In this document: in pieces, positions 47,618 to 57,468 of the stretch
How positions within the stretch are numbered: position 1 is the stretch's first letter
Layout: each line of letters opens with the position of its first letter
Assembly (NCBI GenBank): GCA_014859095.1
Contig: JACUUV010000001.1
Coordinates: 1 to 64,000 of the forward strand
From: Clostridia bacterium
GTDB taxonomy: Bacteria > Bacillota > Clostridia > Peptostreptococcales > Acidaminobacteraceae
Length of the DNA: 64,000 nt
Direction of reading: 5' to 3'
Notes under the pieces: model-generated
What the model was told of the DNA's origin: nothing
The model's database searches: none
What the model saw: the letters and a program-made list of their open reading frames with translations, nothing else
Program-made: the position numbers and the translations under genes

Positions 47618-48154
47618 ATGGATCATAAAAACAGATTTTTAGGTGCCGTTTTTATTGTTTTAGGTGCTGCACTCATTCTCAATTACTACAATATAATCTC
47701 TTTTGATATTTGGAGTTTATGGCCGGTCGTGTTCATTTACTTTGGCATCAAGGCAGAACGGGATTATTTCAATGGCAATGCCGGAAGCAGAAACTTGCTG
47801 TTGGGTTCAATATTGACCATTTATGGCATCTATTTCTTATCCGATGTGTTTTTAGGCTATCGTATCATGAACCTACTCGGATTCTTATTTGTCCTTGGAC
47901 CAGCGGTCGGCTTTCTTCAGATGGCCTACTATGGCCATAGAAGAAAAAGCAATTATCGTGTTGGCGTCATCCTTACAGTCATCTCGGCATTCATGTTCGT
48001 CGACAAGTTGTCCCTGATCAAGTTTGACGTACTGATCTATGTCGCTTTCATCTTCATTGGTCTATTCATGATGAGAAAGAATTCCCATGATATTGATAAC
48101 GAAGACAATAATAATGATGATGACGATACACATCACCCCGAAGAAAGATACTGA
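47618..48154 (+). CDS. LiaF-like/DUF5668 membrane protein
   Basis: 178 residues with about five or six short hydrophobic segments, the pattern of the LiaI-LiaF transmembrane region (LGAVFIVLGAALILNYYNI, WSLWPVVFIYFGI). The tail is very acidic (DIDNEDNNNDDDD). Related proteins modulate envelope-stress two-component systems; none is adjacent. AGGAGG is spaced for the ATG at 47618, so the upstream part of the frame is dropped. Confidence 0.75.
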   Translation: MDHKNRFLGAVFIVLGAALILNYYNIISFDIWSLWPVVFIYFGIKAERDYFNGNAGSRNLLLGSILTIYGIYFLSDVFLGYRIMNLLGFLFVLGPAVGFLQMAYYGHRRKSNYRVGVILTVISAFMFVDKLSLIKFDVLIYVAFIFIGLFMMRKNSHDIDNEDNNNDDDDTHHPEERY

Positions 48155-48157
48155 TCT

Positions 48158-48209
48158 GAAAAAAGTTGCCTAGACTGGATGAACAACTCCATTTCCGGCA
48201 ACTTTTTTA
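48158..48209. terminator. Bidirectional terminator
   Basis: Stem AAAAGTTGCC/GGCAACTTTT between the convergent DUF5668 and pepT genes, with a T-run on both strands. Confidence 0.88.
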
Positions 48210-49442
48210 CTATTTCATCTCGTTATAGAGCTTTACTATTTCAATCAATATATCAACAGTCTTTTCCATGGATTGAACCGGTATATATTCAAATCTTCCA
48301 TGAAAATTGTGTCCGCCTGTGCAAAGATTCGGACATGGCAGTCCCATATAAGAAAGCCTTGCTCCATCCGTACCACCTCTGACAGGAACAATCAAAGGTT
48401 TCACACCCAGTGATTCCATTGCCTTTTGTGCGGTTTCTATCAGATGGTAATGTGGCAATACCTTTTCCCTCATGTTAAAATATGAGTCTATGAGTTCAAG
48501 TTCAATGGTTTTATCACCATACTTGAAATTGATGAATTGCTCGATTGCTTTGAAAGTTTTTTTCTTTTCCTCAAACTTTTGAATGTCATGATCTCGAATG
48601 ATATAAAGCATTTTTGCCTGCTCCACAGAACCTTCAAAATCATTCAAATGATTGAAACCTTCATAGCTTTCAGTAAAAGCGGGATTATCGAACACAGGGA
48701 GCATCTGATGGAATTCCATGCCTATCAGAAGAGCATTTTTCATTTTGCCTTTGGCTGATCCCGGGTGTATGTTTGTGCCGTTGATTTTAATTTTTGCTGT
48801 AGCTGCATTAAAATTCTCAAATTCAAGTTCTCCAATTTCACCACCATCCACTGTATAACCAAAATCCGCTCCCAGTCTTTCGAGATCGAATCGATCCGCC
48901 CCTCTTCCAATTTCCTCGTCAGGTGTGAAAGCGATCTTGATGTTGCCATGTTTTATTTCCGGAGTATGAACCAATCGCTCCACCATGGACAATATTTCAG
49001 CTATCCCGGCCTTGTTGTCTGCTCCGAGTAAGGTGGTTCCATCTGTGACGATCAAATCCTGTCCGATATAATTTGTGAGATGTTCAAAATCCTTTGGGGA
49101 CATTATAATATTTTTTTCACCGTTCAGTACGATATCCTTACCGTCATAATTTTCAACAATTCTCGCCTTGATGTCCGCACCTGATAAATCAGGGGAGGTA
49201 TCCATATGTGCGATGAACGCCAAATTGGGCGCGTCATTGTTGTCTGAATTGGAAGGCAGTTCACCATAGACATAACCGTTATCATCCATAACCACGTTTG
49301 AAACACCCATTGAGATCATCTCGTCAACAAGATGCTCACCTAATCTCTTTTGCTTGTCTGTACTTGGACAGGTGTCGGAATCCGAGTCGGATTCCGTGTC
49401 AAAAGATACATACTTTAGAAATCTTTCATGAACTTTAATCAT
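48210..49442 (-). CDS. pepT: Peptidase T (tripeptidase)
   Basis: 410 residues, normal for M20B PepT; removes the N-terminal residue from tripeptides using two zinc ions. Motifs: [14 protein letters not shown] near 80, [13 protein letters not shown] near 142, [12 protein letters not shown] near 178 and [19 protein letters not shown] near 360. Its start overlaps the end of the upstream aminotransferase gene by eight bases. Confidence 0.96.
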   Translation of the reverse strand: MIKVHERFLKYVSFDTESDSDSDTCPSTDKQKRLGEHLVDEMISMGVSNVVMDDNGYVYGELPSNSDNNDAPNLAFIAHMDTSPDLSGADIKARIVENYDGKDIVLNGEKNIIMSPKDFEHLTNYIGQDLIVTDGTTLLGADNKAGIAEILSMVERLVHTPEIKHGNIKIAFTPDEEIGRGADRFDLERLGADFGYTVDGGEIGELEFENFNAATAKIKINGTNIHPGSAKGKMKNALLIGMEFHQMLPVFDNPAFTESYEGFNHLNDFEGSVEQAKMLYIIRDHDIQKFEEKKKTFKAIEQFINFKYGDKTIELELIDSYFNMREKVLPHYHLIETAQKAMESLGVKPLIVPVRGGTDGARLSYMGLPCPNLCTGGHNFHGRFEYIPVQSMEKTVDILIEIVKLYNEMK

Positions 49443-50271
49443 TGTGATATAGCCTCCTTGTATTTTGAATATCTTGAACGACCACTCCCTTGAAGGCGTC
49501 AGTCATTTCCTTAATGATGCGGTTTTCCGATGAAGCGTATGTGATATCATTGATTTTTCTGATCGGCAGTATATGGATGGAGGTTCCAGAAATGAAACAA
49601 GCGTCATAAGTGGCGAGTTCATTTTTGTGAATGTCCATTTCAATCAAATCAATCTTCAAATTGTCCAGAATTCCGAGAAGCTTATCCCTGGTGATTCCCA
49701 TAAGTATGGTTTCGCTCTTGGCTGAGACCAAATCACCATCTTTGATGAAAAATAAATTGGATCTGCTGCCTTCTGTGAGGACACCTTCTGAATTATGCAA
49801 CAACACTTCATAAACCTGTTCATTTTCTCGCATCTCAGTGATCATATTGACGTATTCTTCGTAAAAGACTTTGGCATGAGGATTTTCACGGACGACTTCA
49901 GCCGTCGTGACATCAACACCCGTTTGATATTCTTTCGTTGATGGATATGAGGATTTAACAAAATATAGGACGGAATGATCAATCCCATTTTCAGTTTTAC
50001 CCACTTCAAGTCTTACATTGTTGTTGAAAAGTCCTGTTGACTCCACTAATTTTCTGATGGCCCCATAATAATCATTTTTGTGAAACTCAGACGGATATCC
50101 AACCAGCTCCAAAGAATGTTCAAGACGTTCCATGTGGGCTTCAAAAAAAAGTGGAACACCTTCCATTAACCTGATGACCTCATAAACGGGCGGGTTTTCA
50201 AAAGTCAAGTTTCTGTCGTCAGTCCTGACCTCACCACTCAACCAATACATTTGATGAATCCTATTGATCAT
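49435..50271 (-). CDS. Class IV aminotransferase (PLP-dependent)
   Basis: 278 residues. The PLP lysine is in [15 protein letters not shown] near residue 150, and the conserved [15 protein letters not shown] lies near 180. The family covers branched-chain aminotransferase, D-amino-acid aminotransferase and aminodeoxychorismate lyase; the sequence alone does not decide. Coupling to pepT suggests a role in amino-acid breakdown, and folC lies nearby without a direct link. Confidence 0.82.
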   Translation of the reverse strand: MINRIHQMYWLSGEVRTDDRNLTFENPPVYEVIRLMEGVPLFFEAHMERLEHSLELVGYPSEFHKNDYYGAIRKLVESTGLFNNNVRLEVGKTENGIDHSVLYFVKSSYPSTKEYQTGVDVTTAEVVRENPHAKVFYEEYVNMITEMRENEQVYEVLLHNSEGVLTEGSRSNLFFIKDGDLVSAKSETILMGITRDKLLGILDNLKIDLIEMDIHKNELATYDACFISGTSIHILPIRKINDITYASSENRIIKEMTDAFKGVVVQDIQNTRRLYHND

Positions 50272-50320
50272 TTTTGCCTCCGTATTGTGTATTTCATCAA
50301 TATTATACCATATCAGCCTA

Positions 50321-50357
50321 TAAAATACGTCTTGAGAAAGCCCAAGACGTATTTTTT
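50321..50357. terminator. Terminator after the ABC permease gene
   Basis: Stem AATACGTCTTG/CAAGACGTATT following the permease stop on the minus strand. The T-run is short on that strand and better on the plus strand. Confidence 0.65.
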
Positions 50358-50362
50358 AATCA

Positions 50363-51706
50363 CTATTCTGTTCTTATGGCTTCAAGAGCGCTGAGCTTGG
50401 TTGCACGTACTGCAGGATAATAACCTGCAATCAGGCCGATGACAGTAGAAAAGCCAAGTCCCAAAAGTGCCAACCACGCCGGTATATAGGATAAAATTTG
50501 CGGACCGTAGTACCCTGAATCGCCCGACATGCCCGAAATAACTGAGTTGATTATAAAAGAAACTCCATAACTGAATGCAATTCCAAGAAGACCTCCGAAG
50601 AATCCAAGCATTGACGCCTCAAACAGAAACAATCTCTTGATGTCTTTGAGCTGTGCTCCGATTACTTTCATGACACCAATTTCTTTTGTGCGCTCATAGA
50701 TGGACATGACCATGGTATTTGTGATGCCAATGGCTGCAATGAATAATGACACTGCACCGATTCCCCCTAATATCGCTTGAATCATCGCCGATGTTTTTTT
50801 CATGTTTTCCAGAGCATCCGTCAAGCTGTAGGCTTCAAAGCCCATGGCTTTTATTTGATCTTGGACCTCTTGCACATTCTTGACATGATCCACACTGACT
50901 TTCATCTCATCATATTTATTGACCTTTTCATTGCTTTTCGGCTTTCTGGTGCTTCCACCAGTACCACCGGAACCATTTTCAATTTTGTTCTTGCGATCAA
51001 AATCCGCTTTTAATTTCTCGAAAGTCTCATAGTCCATGAAGATGTCCCATGCGTAATTCCAATCGGTTTCACTGGTGACACCGGTTGGCTGCAGGATATA
51101 TCCTCTTGGTCTGCGTTTCTCATAGTATTGCGATGTAGGCAACAACTCTATTTTGTCCTCAAAAATATTGACTTGTGGTCGGTTGCCATATGGATTTCTG
51201 GACTGAGGGTCGTAAAAATTCTGAGCGACCTGAAAACCGAACAAAGCTTCGTAATGTCCCTCTGCCGTTGGCATGACCCCTTGACTGAGCTTGATGTTCA
51301 TCAGCGCCAGTTTGTCAAGAGCAACAGCTTTCACGTTGCTGTAATTCTCATATTTCCCAGCATAGATCTTAGAATCAAATCTCTTGAATCCAATGGCAAA
51401 CTCCACATGATCCATACTCTCGATCATCGCCACAGTATCGTCGTCCAGATAGACTTGATCTGTCCCGGATCCCGACGAATCCTGTGGCATAATGTCATAC
51501 ATTCTGTAATTATAGATATCAATCATCGTAAGGCTGCCATATTGCTCAAGTTGTTGCTCAAAGGCTTTGTTCATGCCAAGGCCCAATGAAACCATAACAA
51601 CTATGGCCGCGGTACCTATGATGACACCGAGGACGGTTAAAATAGTTCTAGCTTTTCGACGCAATAAGTTCTTAATGCCCATCAAAGCCAAATCTATACT
51701 ATTCAT
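50363..51706 (-). CDS. MacB/FtsX-like ABC transporter permease
   Basis: 447 residues. N-terminal membrane helix (NLLRRKARTILTVLGVIIGTAAIVVMVSLG), a large outer domain (about 55-310), then three C-terminal helices with SIYERTKEIGVMKVIGA and YYPAVRATKLSALEAI, typical of the MacB-type permease. It works with the ATPase at 53762. GGAGGC is spaced for the ATG at 51706, which overlaps the end of the secreted protein gene by eight bases. Confidence 0.9.
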   Translation of the reverse strand: MNSIDLALMGIKNLLRRKARTILTVLGVIIGTAAIVVMVSLGLGMNKAFEQQLEQYGSLTMIDIYNYRMYDIMPQDSSGSGTDQVYLDDDTVAMIESMDHVEFAIGFKRFDSKIYAGKYENYSNVKAVALDKLALMNIKLSQGVMPTAEGHYEALFGFQVAQNFYDPQSRNPYGNRPQVNIFEDKIELLPTSQYYEKRRPRGYILQPTGVTSETDWNYAWDIFMDYETFEKLKADFDRKNKIENGSGGTGGSTRKPKSNEKVNKYDEMKVSVDHVKNVQEVQDQIKAMGFEAYSLTDALENMKKTSAMIQAILGGIGAVSLFIAAIGITNTMVMSIYERTKEIGVMKVIGAQLKDIKRLFLFEASMLGFFGGLLGIAFSYGVSFIINSVISGMSGDSGYYGPQILSYIPAWLALLGLGFSTVIGLIAGYYPAVRATKLSALEAIRTE

Positions 51707-53744
51707 CCAACGCCTCCAATTCTTTTGCAAGTCGCTTTTTCTTTCTGGCTCTTAAAATGAAAAATAATGCTGCTGCCAAAAGTACTGCTCCACCAATGGC
51801 ATATTTTACCCATCCGTTTGATGCAGGTTCTTCAACAGGCATTCCGGGATCAATTGGGCCCGGATACCCACCATCAAAGAATGGAGCTTCTATCACTGAA
51901 TACGTAAAGTCCTTTTCAACCGTAGAGATGGTGCCAAGTGCGTCTTCAAAGGAATAGACGAGCTTCCCGTCGAACAGACCCATTTCTTGAGCGAAAATCT
52001 GAGCGGAAAAATAATCACTCCTACCCGCTTCAAAATTTCCGACAAAGTAACTGCCTTCATTCGTTTGGACACCCTCAAGTTTGACCATCATGTTGTACAT
52101 TGTCGATTTGCCCATGTTATAGAATTCCTGTTCAATATAAAAAGGTTGTCCCGTATAGATTTCAAATGGAAGAACAAGTTCAGAGGTTTCCAGTCTGACT
52201 GGTTGTGCGACTGCAACACTGAGGACTTCAGTCTCATCGAAAGGGTTGTTGTTCTTGTCATAAGCATTTCCGGCACTGTCCTCATATTCCATTTTCGTAG
52301 TCAAAGCGTAAATTTTGACACTTGCGTCAATTTTCGTCTTCAGACTGATTGTATGCCTATAAACTTGATTTGGTCCTATGTTCGGAATAAAGAATGAACT
52401 TGATGAATCCACAGGAGTGAATACATTATCTTCACTGCTGAGTGTCACTTTGATGTTTCTCGTTCCTGCCACACCGCTCGTATTCTTGATCCATAACTCC
52501 ATAGTGAAATCTCGACCCGCGTAAACATAATCATCGCCATAATCATATCTTTCGACAATCAGTTTTGGTTTGCTGGCACCTCCGGATTCCTTTTCCGATT
52601 TCCCGATCACGTATAGACCGACATATTCAGAAGTGGATTGCTTGTCTTCTGGAGTCTGACCTTCAGCAAAATAATTGACTTCAATATAGGAGTGATAACT
52701 CTCAGTAACCGTTTCACTTTTTGCCATCATTTTGAAAGTGACCGTTCTTCTTTCTCCTGGTGCCAAATGCTTCAAAAAGACCTTTGAATTGGATTTTGCT
52801 ATGAACTCTTGTGAATAATTGTAATTGACTTCAACACTATCAAGAGTGGATTGACCGGTGTTAAGAACTTCAAAAGTCACATTGAAGTCACTATTCACGT
52901 TGATTTTATCAGGATATTTGAGTTCATCGATATGAATTTCGGCATCGATCTCCTTAGCTTCAGCCAAATTCAAATAAACAGTAAAATCCTTGGTGTAGCC
53001 GCCTCCAAAATCATCGATATAGGTAACATTCACCTGCAAAGGAAATGTTCCTATTCCGACGTCTTTCCCGGATATGATATTGAAATAGACCAATTCAGTA
53101 CTTCCTGCCCTCAATTCCTGAAGTGATTTCGTGTCAACATCGTTGTAAAGGATTACACCTTGATTAGAAAAACCACTTACATTGATTCTCATATCTTTCG
53201 CTGAAATGGTTCCTGTGTTTTTAAGATTGAGTACCACTGCATTTGGAATTTTAGGCTTGATTGTGTTATCTGTGTTGGTGGTTCCCATTAGTCCGATAAT
53301 CGGCTCGACATTTTTATTGACCACTTTTACATAAGCCTTTTCAGTCGAACTGTAGGTCATGTCATAATAGTTGTAGTATTCGAAAATGACATCGAACTCA
53401 TAAATTCTGGATCCGGCCGTCGGGCTTACTTCAACATCAAATACGACTTCAGCTGTATTATTTGGATTAAGATAAGTTACTGTTTTGCTCAGTGTGGTGA
53501 TGTCGCTTCTGAATGGATGATCTCCTTTAAGGGTTACCCGAATCATCCGGGCTGCCATTGAAGAGACGTTTTTCATCTGAACAGTGTACGTACTCTTCTC
53601 TCCAGTATTGACAACTTGTGTTTCAGCACCCGGCACAATCCCGATGATTGGTTGATACGAATCAAACTGTGCATATGAATTACCACCTATAAGTGTTGTC
53701 ATCAGCAAACAAATGATCATTACGATTGATATTCTTGATTTCAT
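51699..53744 (-). CDS. Large secreted, membrane-anchored beta-domain protein (CARDB-like)
   Basis: 681 residues. A signal peptide (about 1-26, ending SYA) is followed by roughly five repeated beta-sandwich domains of the CARDB/NEW3 kind (e.g. PIIGLMGTTNTDN, VVLNLKNTGTISAKDMRINV, PDKINVNSDFNVTFEVLNTGQSTLDS). A C-terminal helix (VKYAIGGAVLLAAALFFIL) with a basic tail anchors it in the membrane. It lies between the ATPase and permease genes of a MacB-like exporter, where Gram-negatives have the MacA adaptor; a partner or substrate-guide role is inferred. Confidence 0.78.
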   Translation of the reverse strand: MKSRISIVMIICLLMTTLIGGNSYAQFDSYQPIIGIVPGAETQVVNTGEKSTYTVQMKNVSSMAARMIRVTLKGDHPFRSDITTLSKTVTYLNPNNTAEVVFDVEVSPTAGSRIYEFDVIFEYYNYYDMTYSSTEKAYVKVVNKNVEPIIGLMGTTNTDNTIKPKIPNAVVLNLKNTGTISAKDMRINVSGFSNQGVILYNDVDTKSLQELRAGSTELVYFNIISGKDVGIGTFPLQVNVTYIDDFGGGYTKDFTVYLNLAEAKEIDAEIHIDELKYPDKINVNSDFNVTFEVLNTGQSTLDSVEVNYNYSQEFIAKSNSKVFLKHLAPGERRTVTFKMMAKSETVTESYHSYIEVNYFAEGQTPEDKQSTSEYVGLYVIGKSEKESGGASKPKLIVERYDYGDDYVYAGRDFTMELWIKNTSGVAGTRNIKVTLSSEDNVFTPVDSSSSFFIPNIGPNQVYRHTISLKTKIDASVKIYALTTKMEYEDSAGNAYDKNNNPFDETEVLSVAVAQPVRLETSELVLPFEIYTGQPFYIEQEFYNMGKSTMYNMMVKLEGVQTNEGSYFVGNFEAGRSDYFSAQIFAQEMGLFDGKLVYSFEDALGTISTVEKDFTYSVIEAPFFDGGYPGPIDPGMPVEEPASNGWVKYAIGGAVLLAAALFFILRARKKKRLAKELEALDE

Positions 53745-53761
53745 TTTTCATCCCTCGATTC

Positions 53762-54520
53762 TTATATTTTTACGTATGTTGCCTCGTATGGTTTGATATA
53801 CTTCTCCATAACGTCATCTTCTTCTCTATTTTCAATGCTTTGAATATCACCATCTCTTATATGTATGACTTTGTCAGCATATAAAGCCACTTCCGGGTCA
53901 TGGGTGACAATAACGATGGTTTGATCTTTCTCTCTCGCCATTTTCCACATGATATGCATAATTTCTATCGATGTTTTGGTATCAAGATTTCCTGTCGGTT
54001 CGTCAGCAAAGATAATCTCCGGCGATCCCACGAAAGCTCTTGCAATACCCACACGTTGTTGTTGACCTCCACTCATTTGGGTCGGTCTGTGTTTGTATCT
54101 GTCTTTAAGCCCCACCATCTCAAGATGCTTCAATGCGACTTTTTCTCTAATGTTTCGAGGCGTACCCCTGAAAATCAATGGCATGGCCACATTTTCGAGT
54201 GCTGTCAGTGCGGTCATGAGGTTGTAGGATTGAAATATGAAACCAATGTTTTTTTGTCTGAACTTCGCAAGCTTTTTCTCATTCATTTTTTCAATGGCTT
54301 CACCTTTGATTTGAATCGTTCCACGGCTTGGTTTCTCAAGTCCGGCCATCATGTTTAAGAGTGTGGACTTGCCTGAGCCAGAAGTGCCAAGTACGCAGCA
54401 GATTTCGCCTTTGTGTATGTTCAAATCGATTTTGTTCAGTGCAACCACTTTCTCTGTCCCTATTTTGTATACTTTTCTCAGATCTTTTATTTCGATGATA
54501 ATCTCTTTGAGATTTGACAT
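53762..54520 (-). CDS. ABC transporter ATP-binding protein (MacB/LolD type)
   Basis: 252 residues. Walker A GTSGSGKST near 50, Q-loop FQSYNLM, signature MSGGQQQRVGIARAF, Walker B IIFADEPTGNLD and switch His VTHDPEVA. Drives the MacB-like permease. AAGGAGAG precedes the ATG. First gene of the ATPase-secreted protein-permease operon. Confidence 0.93.
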   Translation of the reverse strand: MSNLKEIIIEIKDLRKVYKIGTEKVVALNKIDLNIHKGEICCVLGTSGSGKSTLLNMMAGLEKPSRGTIQIKGEAIEKMNEKKLAKFRQKNIGFIFQSYNLMTALTALENVAMPLIFRGTPRNIREKVALKHLEMVGLKDRYKHRPTQMSGGQQQRVGIARAFVGSPEIIFADEPTGNLDTKTSIEIMHIMWKMAREKDQTIVIVTHDPEVALYADKVIHIRDGDIQSIENREEDDVMEKYIKPYEATYVKI

Positions 54521-54580
54521 AGAGTTCTCTCCTTTCCCTAAAATTATTTATTCAATTTTATCGTTTAAACATTAACATTC

Positions 54581-54874
54581 TCATTGGAATTTCATTAAAA
54601 TTTCATTAAATATATTTGCAAAATCCTGAAAATGAAACAAGATCACCATTATTAATGCCGCAAAGCCCGCAATTGCACCTATAAAGACGAATTGATCCTT
54701 GAGTTTGCTTTTTCTATACTGCTCTAGTTCTATTTCCCAGGCAAACTTTTGATCCGACCTATCAATAAACTTTTCCTGTTCCTGTATCGGATTTCGTTTG
54801 GCCATCTGTGATTGTTTCAAAATCTCACGTTTGCTCTTTTCAAATTCCAGTTGATCCAATATATCTTTTTTCAT
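54581..54874 (-). CDS. Small single-pass membrane protein
   Basis: 97 residues. The first 65 are charged and helical (KKDILDQLEFEKSKREILKQSQMAKRNP); one membrane segment follows at about 68-86 (FVFIGAIAGFAALIMVILF). No family recognised. It begins eight bases after the SbcC-like gene, so it is probably part of that operon. The ATG at 54874 is used with GAGG upstream; a GTG two codons earlier overlaps that site. Confidence 0.68.
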   Translation of the reverse strand: MKKDILDQLEFEKSKREILKQSQMAKRNPIQEQEKFIDRSDQKFAWEIELEQYRKSKLKDQFVFIGAIAGFAALIMVILFHFQDFANIFNEILMKFQ

Positions 54875-54882
54875 ATGCACCT

Positions 54883-57468
54883 CTACAGCTCGATTTTTTT
54901 GATGTCTTCAAATCCTTCAAAATTGCCCAACATCCAGGGGTGGCATGTCATGATGAAAATTTGTCTCTTTCGTGACAAATCATATATCAATTGACTAGTG
55001 GCTTCCAGCCTGTTCTTGTCCCAACTGACCAAGGCGTCATCCAAAACCAATGGCAATTTGCATTCCGAATCGATGGAATCGATCACTGCCAACCTAAATG
55101 CAAAAAACAACTGATTGATTGTTCCTTTGCTGAATGCTTTGGAGATGGAAATCAATTGATCGTCAATCCTGAAAAACAATTCAAATTTTCCATTATTGTC
55201 ATCCACCATAATTTCACTATACTTACCATTCGTGATTTTCGACATGTAGGAACTGACTTTTGAAATGAGATCTGGCTGATTTTCCAATCGGTATCTCTCA
55301 TCAGAGAATTTGATGATTTCCTTTGTGATCATGAGAACATCACGTTCCTGTACGAGGGCATCACATTCTTCCCTTAAAATGATCAGTTCACTATCGAGAG
55401 CATCGACATTCGCTTTTTCCTTGATGGCGTGTATATCTTTGACAAGACTGTTCTTGAAAATGATTGCTTCCTGTCTCTCAATGCCCAGTCTCTCAATTTC
55501 CGATTCGAATTTTGCGATTTGAAGCTCACTGAGTTCATAATTCCTCGACCAGTTCAGTACTGATTCCGTCAACTCCGGTTGTTGTTCCAGCTCTTCCTTA
55601 TACACTCTAATTCTTCTGAGCCTCTCCAAATTTTCTTCATAGAGTTGTCTGCCAAACTTCAAATTTCCACTACCTATTTTTTCAAATAACTCATCAATCT
55701 TTGCGGAAACCGCTTTTTTTTCTTCCAACTTTTCTTCAAGAGCAAACCTTCTTTTTTCCAATGTGGCTATTTCAAACATCAATTTTTCTTCGCTTCTTTC
55801 AGTGATGATTGCCTTTTCGATCTCTAAAAGTAACACTTGAGCGGTCAAAATGATGTCTCTTGTGTTGTCCACATCAAAAATTTGTATTTTTTTCTCGAGA
55901 GAAGCTTTCATCTCATTATATTGATGGAGCACCATTTCTTTTTTTAAATGCAATTGATTTTCTTCAATACTGAGCGCAATCAATTGTTCCAATTTTAGAA
56001 AAAAGATAAAAGAAGAATCTGTCCATACGTAATCCGGAATCGTCAGTCCTAAAAATTTACGACTGATTGCATCTCTTGATTCCGTTACGACCAAAGGCAC
56101 TAACTCTTCACTATTTTTGGACTTCAATAGACCTGACAGTCCAAAGCCCAATAATCCCATACCTGCAAATCCGATCCAAACCAAATTTTTCTGAAATAAG
56201 GAAATCAATAGAAGAATCACTCCAAATCCAAGCATCATCACATGAAAATGATTATCACCACGTTTTTTCTTCAGTAAAGCTGATGACGCCTCAACATTGG
56301 CCTTTTCAATATCCATGTTGTTCTGAAACAAACTTTTCATTTCATAAGAATTGATGTTCTGCAATTGATCCAATTGATTCTGACTCGGCTTCTCACTGAA
56401 AATCAGTTGATACTGCTGGGCAATTTTCTCATTCATTCTCAGCAATTCATCTGAAATGCCGTGAAGATGGTTTTCAAATGAAATGATCGTATCCAACTCG
56501 GTTTTGATACTGCCCCTCATGTCCTTACTTTCAAGCAAACATTGCTCGTGTTCGGAAAAATGGTGCAAATCGCATTTCTTTTGCTCGATTTCATCATCTA
56601 ACGAAGCCATTTCAACAATAAGCGCATCCACATCACGTTCGGCGTGATCGCTGAGCTTCGTCAATTGATCCGGATATTCCTCTTTGAGGCACAACTCTTC
56701 AAGATGAATCACTTTGGAAATGGTTGATTTGATCGGCAGTAAAATTCTCATTTCTTTTTGCATGCCATTCAGTTCAGTAATTTGAATGCCCATGTCTTGA
56801 ATCTGCTTTTCAAGTTCATTCAACTCGAATTGCATATCGACAGCATTTTTCAAGTCTTTTTGCATTGATCTCTTATCATTTTCAAGTGTTGCAATCTGAA
56901 GTTTTTTTTGATTGAGTAGCGGTGCTCCCCTTCTGTCTCTTCTCCAGATGGCATTGATTTCTTGGTCCAATCTCTCGGAGACATCTGAAACCTTATTGAG
57001 ATAATCTGTTCCATAATTGAAAATCAACTGTTCTTGAATCTGATTCCAAGAGGCATCCTCAAATCGATTGAGATCTTCGGATGTGATATGAAAAACAGAC
57101 TTGAAAAGTGAGGGACTCACCTTTTCTATCCATGGAAGCGTCTCGTTCCTTCTAATTTCAACATTCCCGGTTGCCTTGTTTGAAATCGTGAGTTTAGGTA
57201 CACTCATTAGACGGCGTTCAACACTGAAAAGTTCCTCGTTTTCTTGAATATCCGCATAAAATAATATTTCATTTTTCTTCCAATTGGTATACTTATGCTT
57301 TTCCCTACTGGCTGGATCAAAACCATATAATAATGTGAACAGGCTATTGAATAATGTCGATTTTCCAGCTTCGTTTTCACCATAGAATATATTCACTCCC
57401 GAAGACAGTTGGAAAGATTTGTTCTCGATTTTGCCATAAGTTGTATAGTAAAGCGCTCTAATAATCAT
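54883..57468 (-). CDS. SbcC/Rad50-like ATPase, YhaN family
   Basis: 861 residues. N-terminal Walker A GENEAGKSTLFN near residue 31, long coiled coils (about 180-390 and 500-720), and a C-terminal half with LVLDDALVSWDKNRL (Walker B) near 823. In the middle, at about residues 405-447, is a pair of strongly hydrophobic segments (MMLGFGVILLLISLF, WIGFAGMGLLGFGLSGLL) where Rad50 has its zinc hook; this membrane hairpin is a mark of the YhaN type. It overlaps the nuclease gene by 11 bases and probably acts with it in DNA-end processing. Confidence 0.9.
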   Translation of the reverse strand: MIIRALYYTTYGKIENKSFQLSSGVNIFYGENEAGKSTLFNSLFTLLYGFDPASREKHKYTNWKKNEILFYADIQENEELFSVERRLMSVPKLTISNKATGNVEIRRNETLPWIEKVSPSLFKSVFHITSEDLNRFEDASWNQIQEQLIFNYGTDYLNKVSDVSERLDQEINAIWRRDRRGAPLLNQKKLQIATLENDKRSMQKDLKNAVDMQFELNELEKQIQDMGIQITELNGMQKEMRILLPIKSTISKVIHLEELCLKEEYPDQLTKLSDHAERDVDALIVEMASLDDEIEQKKCDLHHFSEHEQCLLESKDMRGSIKTELDTIISFENHLHGISDELLRMNEKIAQQYQLIFSEKPSQNQLDQLQNINSYEMKSLFQNNMDIEKANVEASSALLKKKRGDNHFHVMMLGFGVILLLISLFQKNLVWIGFAGMGLLGFGLSGLLKSKNSEELVPLVVTESRDAISRKFLGLTIPDYVWTDSSFIFFLKLEQLIALSIEENQLHLKKEMVLHQYNEMKASLEKKIQIFDVDNTRDIILTAQVLLLEIEKAIITERSEEKLMFEIATLEKRRFALEEKLEEKKAVSAKIDELFEKIGSGNLKFGRQLYEENLERLRRIRVYKEELEQQPELTESVLNWSRNYELSELQIAKFESEIERLGIERQEAIIFKNSLVKDIHAIKEKANVDALDSELIILREECDALVQERDVLMITKEIIKFSDERYRLENQPDLISKVSSYMSKITNGKYSEIMVDDNNGKFELFFRIDDQLISISKAFSKGTINQLFFAFRLAVIDSIDSECKLPLVLDDALVSWDKNRLEATSQLIYDLSRKRQIFIMTCHPWMLGNFEGFEDIKKIEL

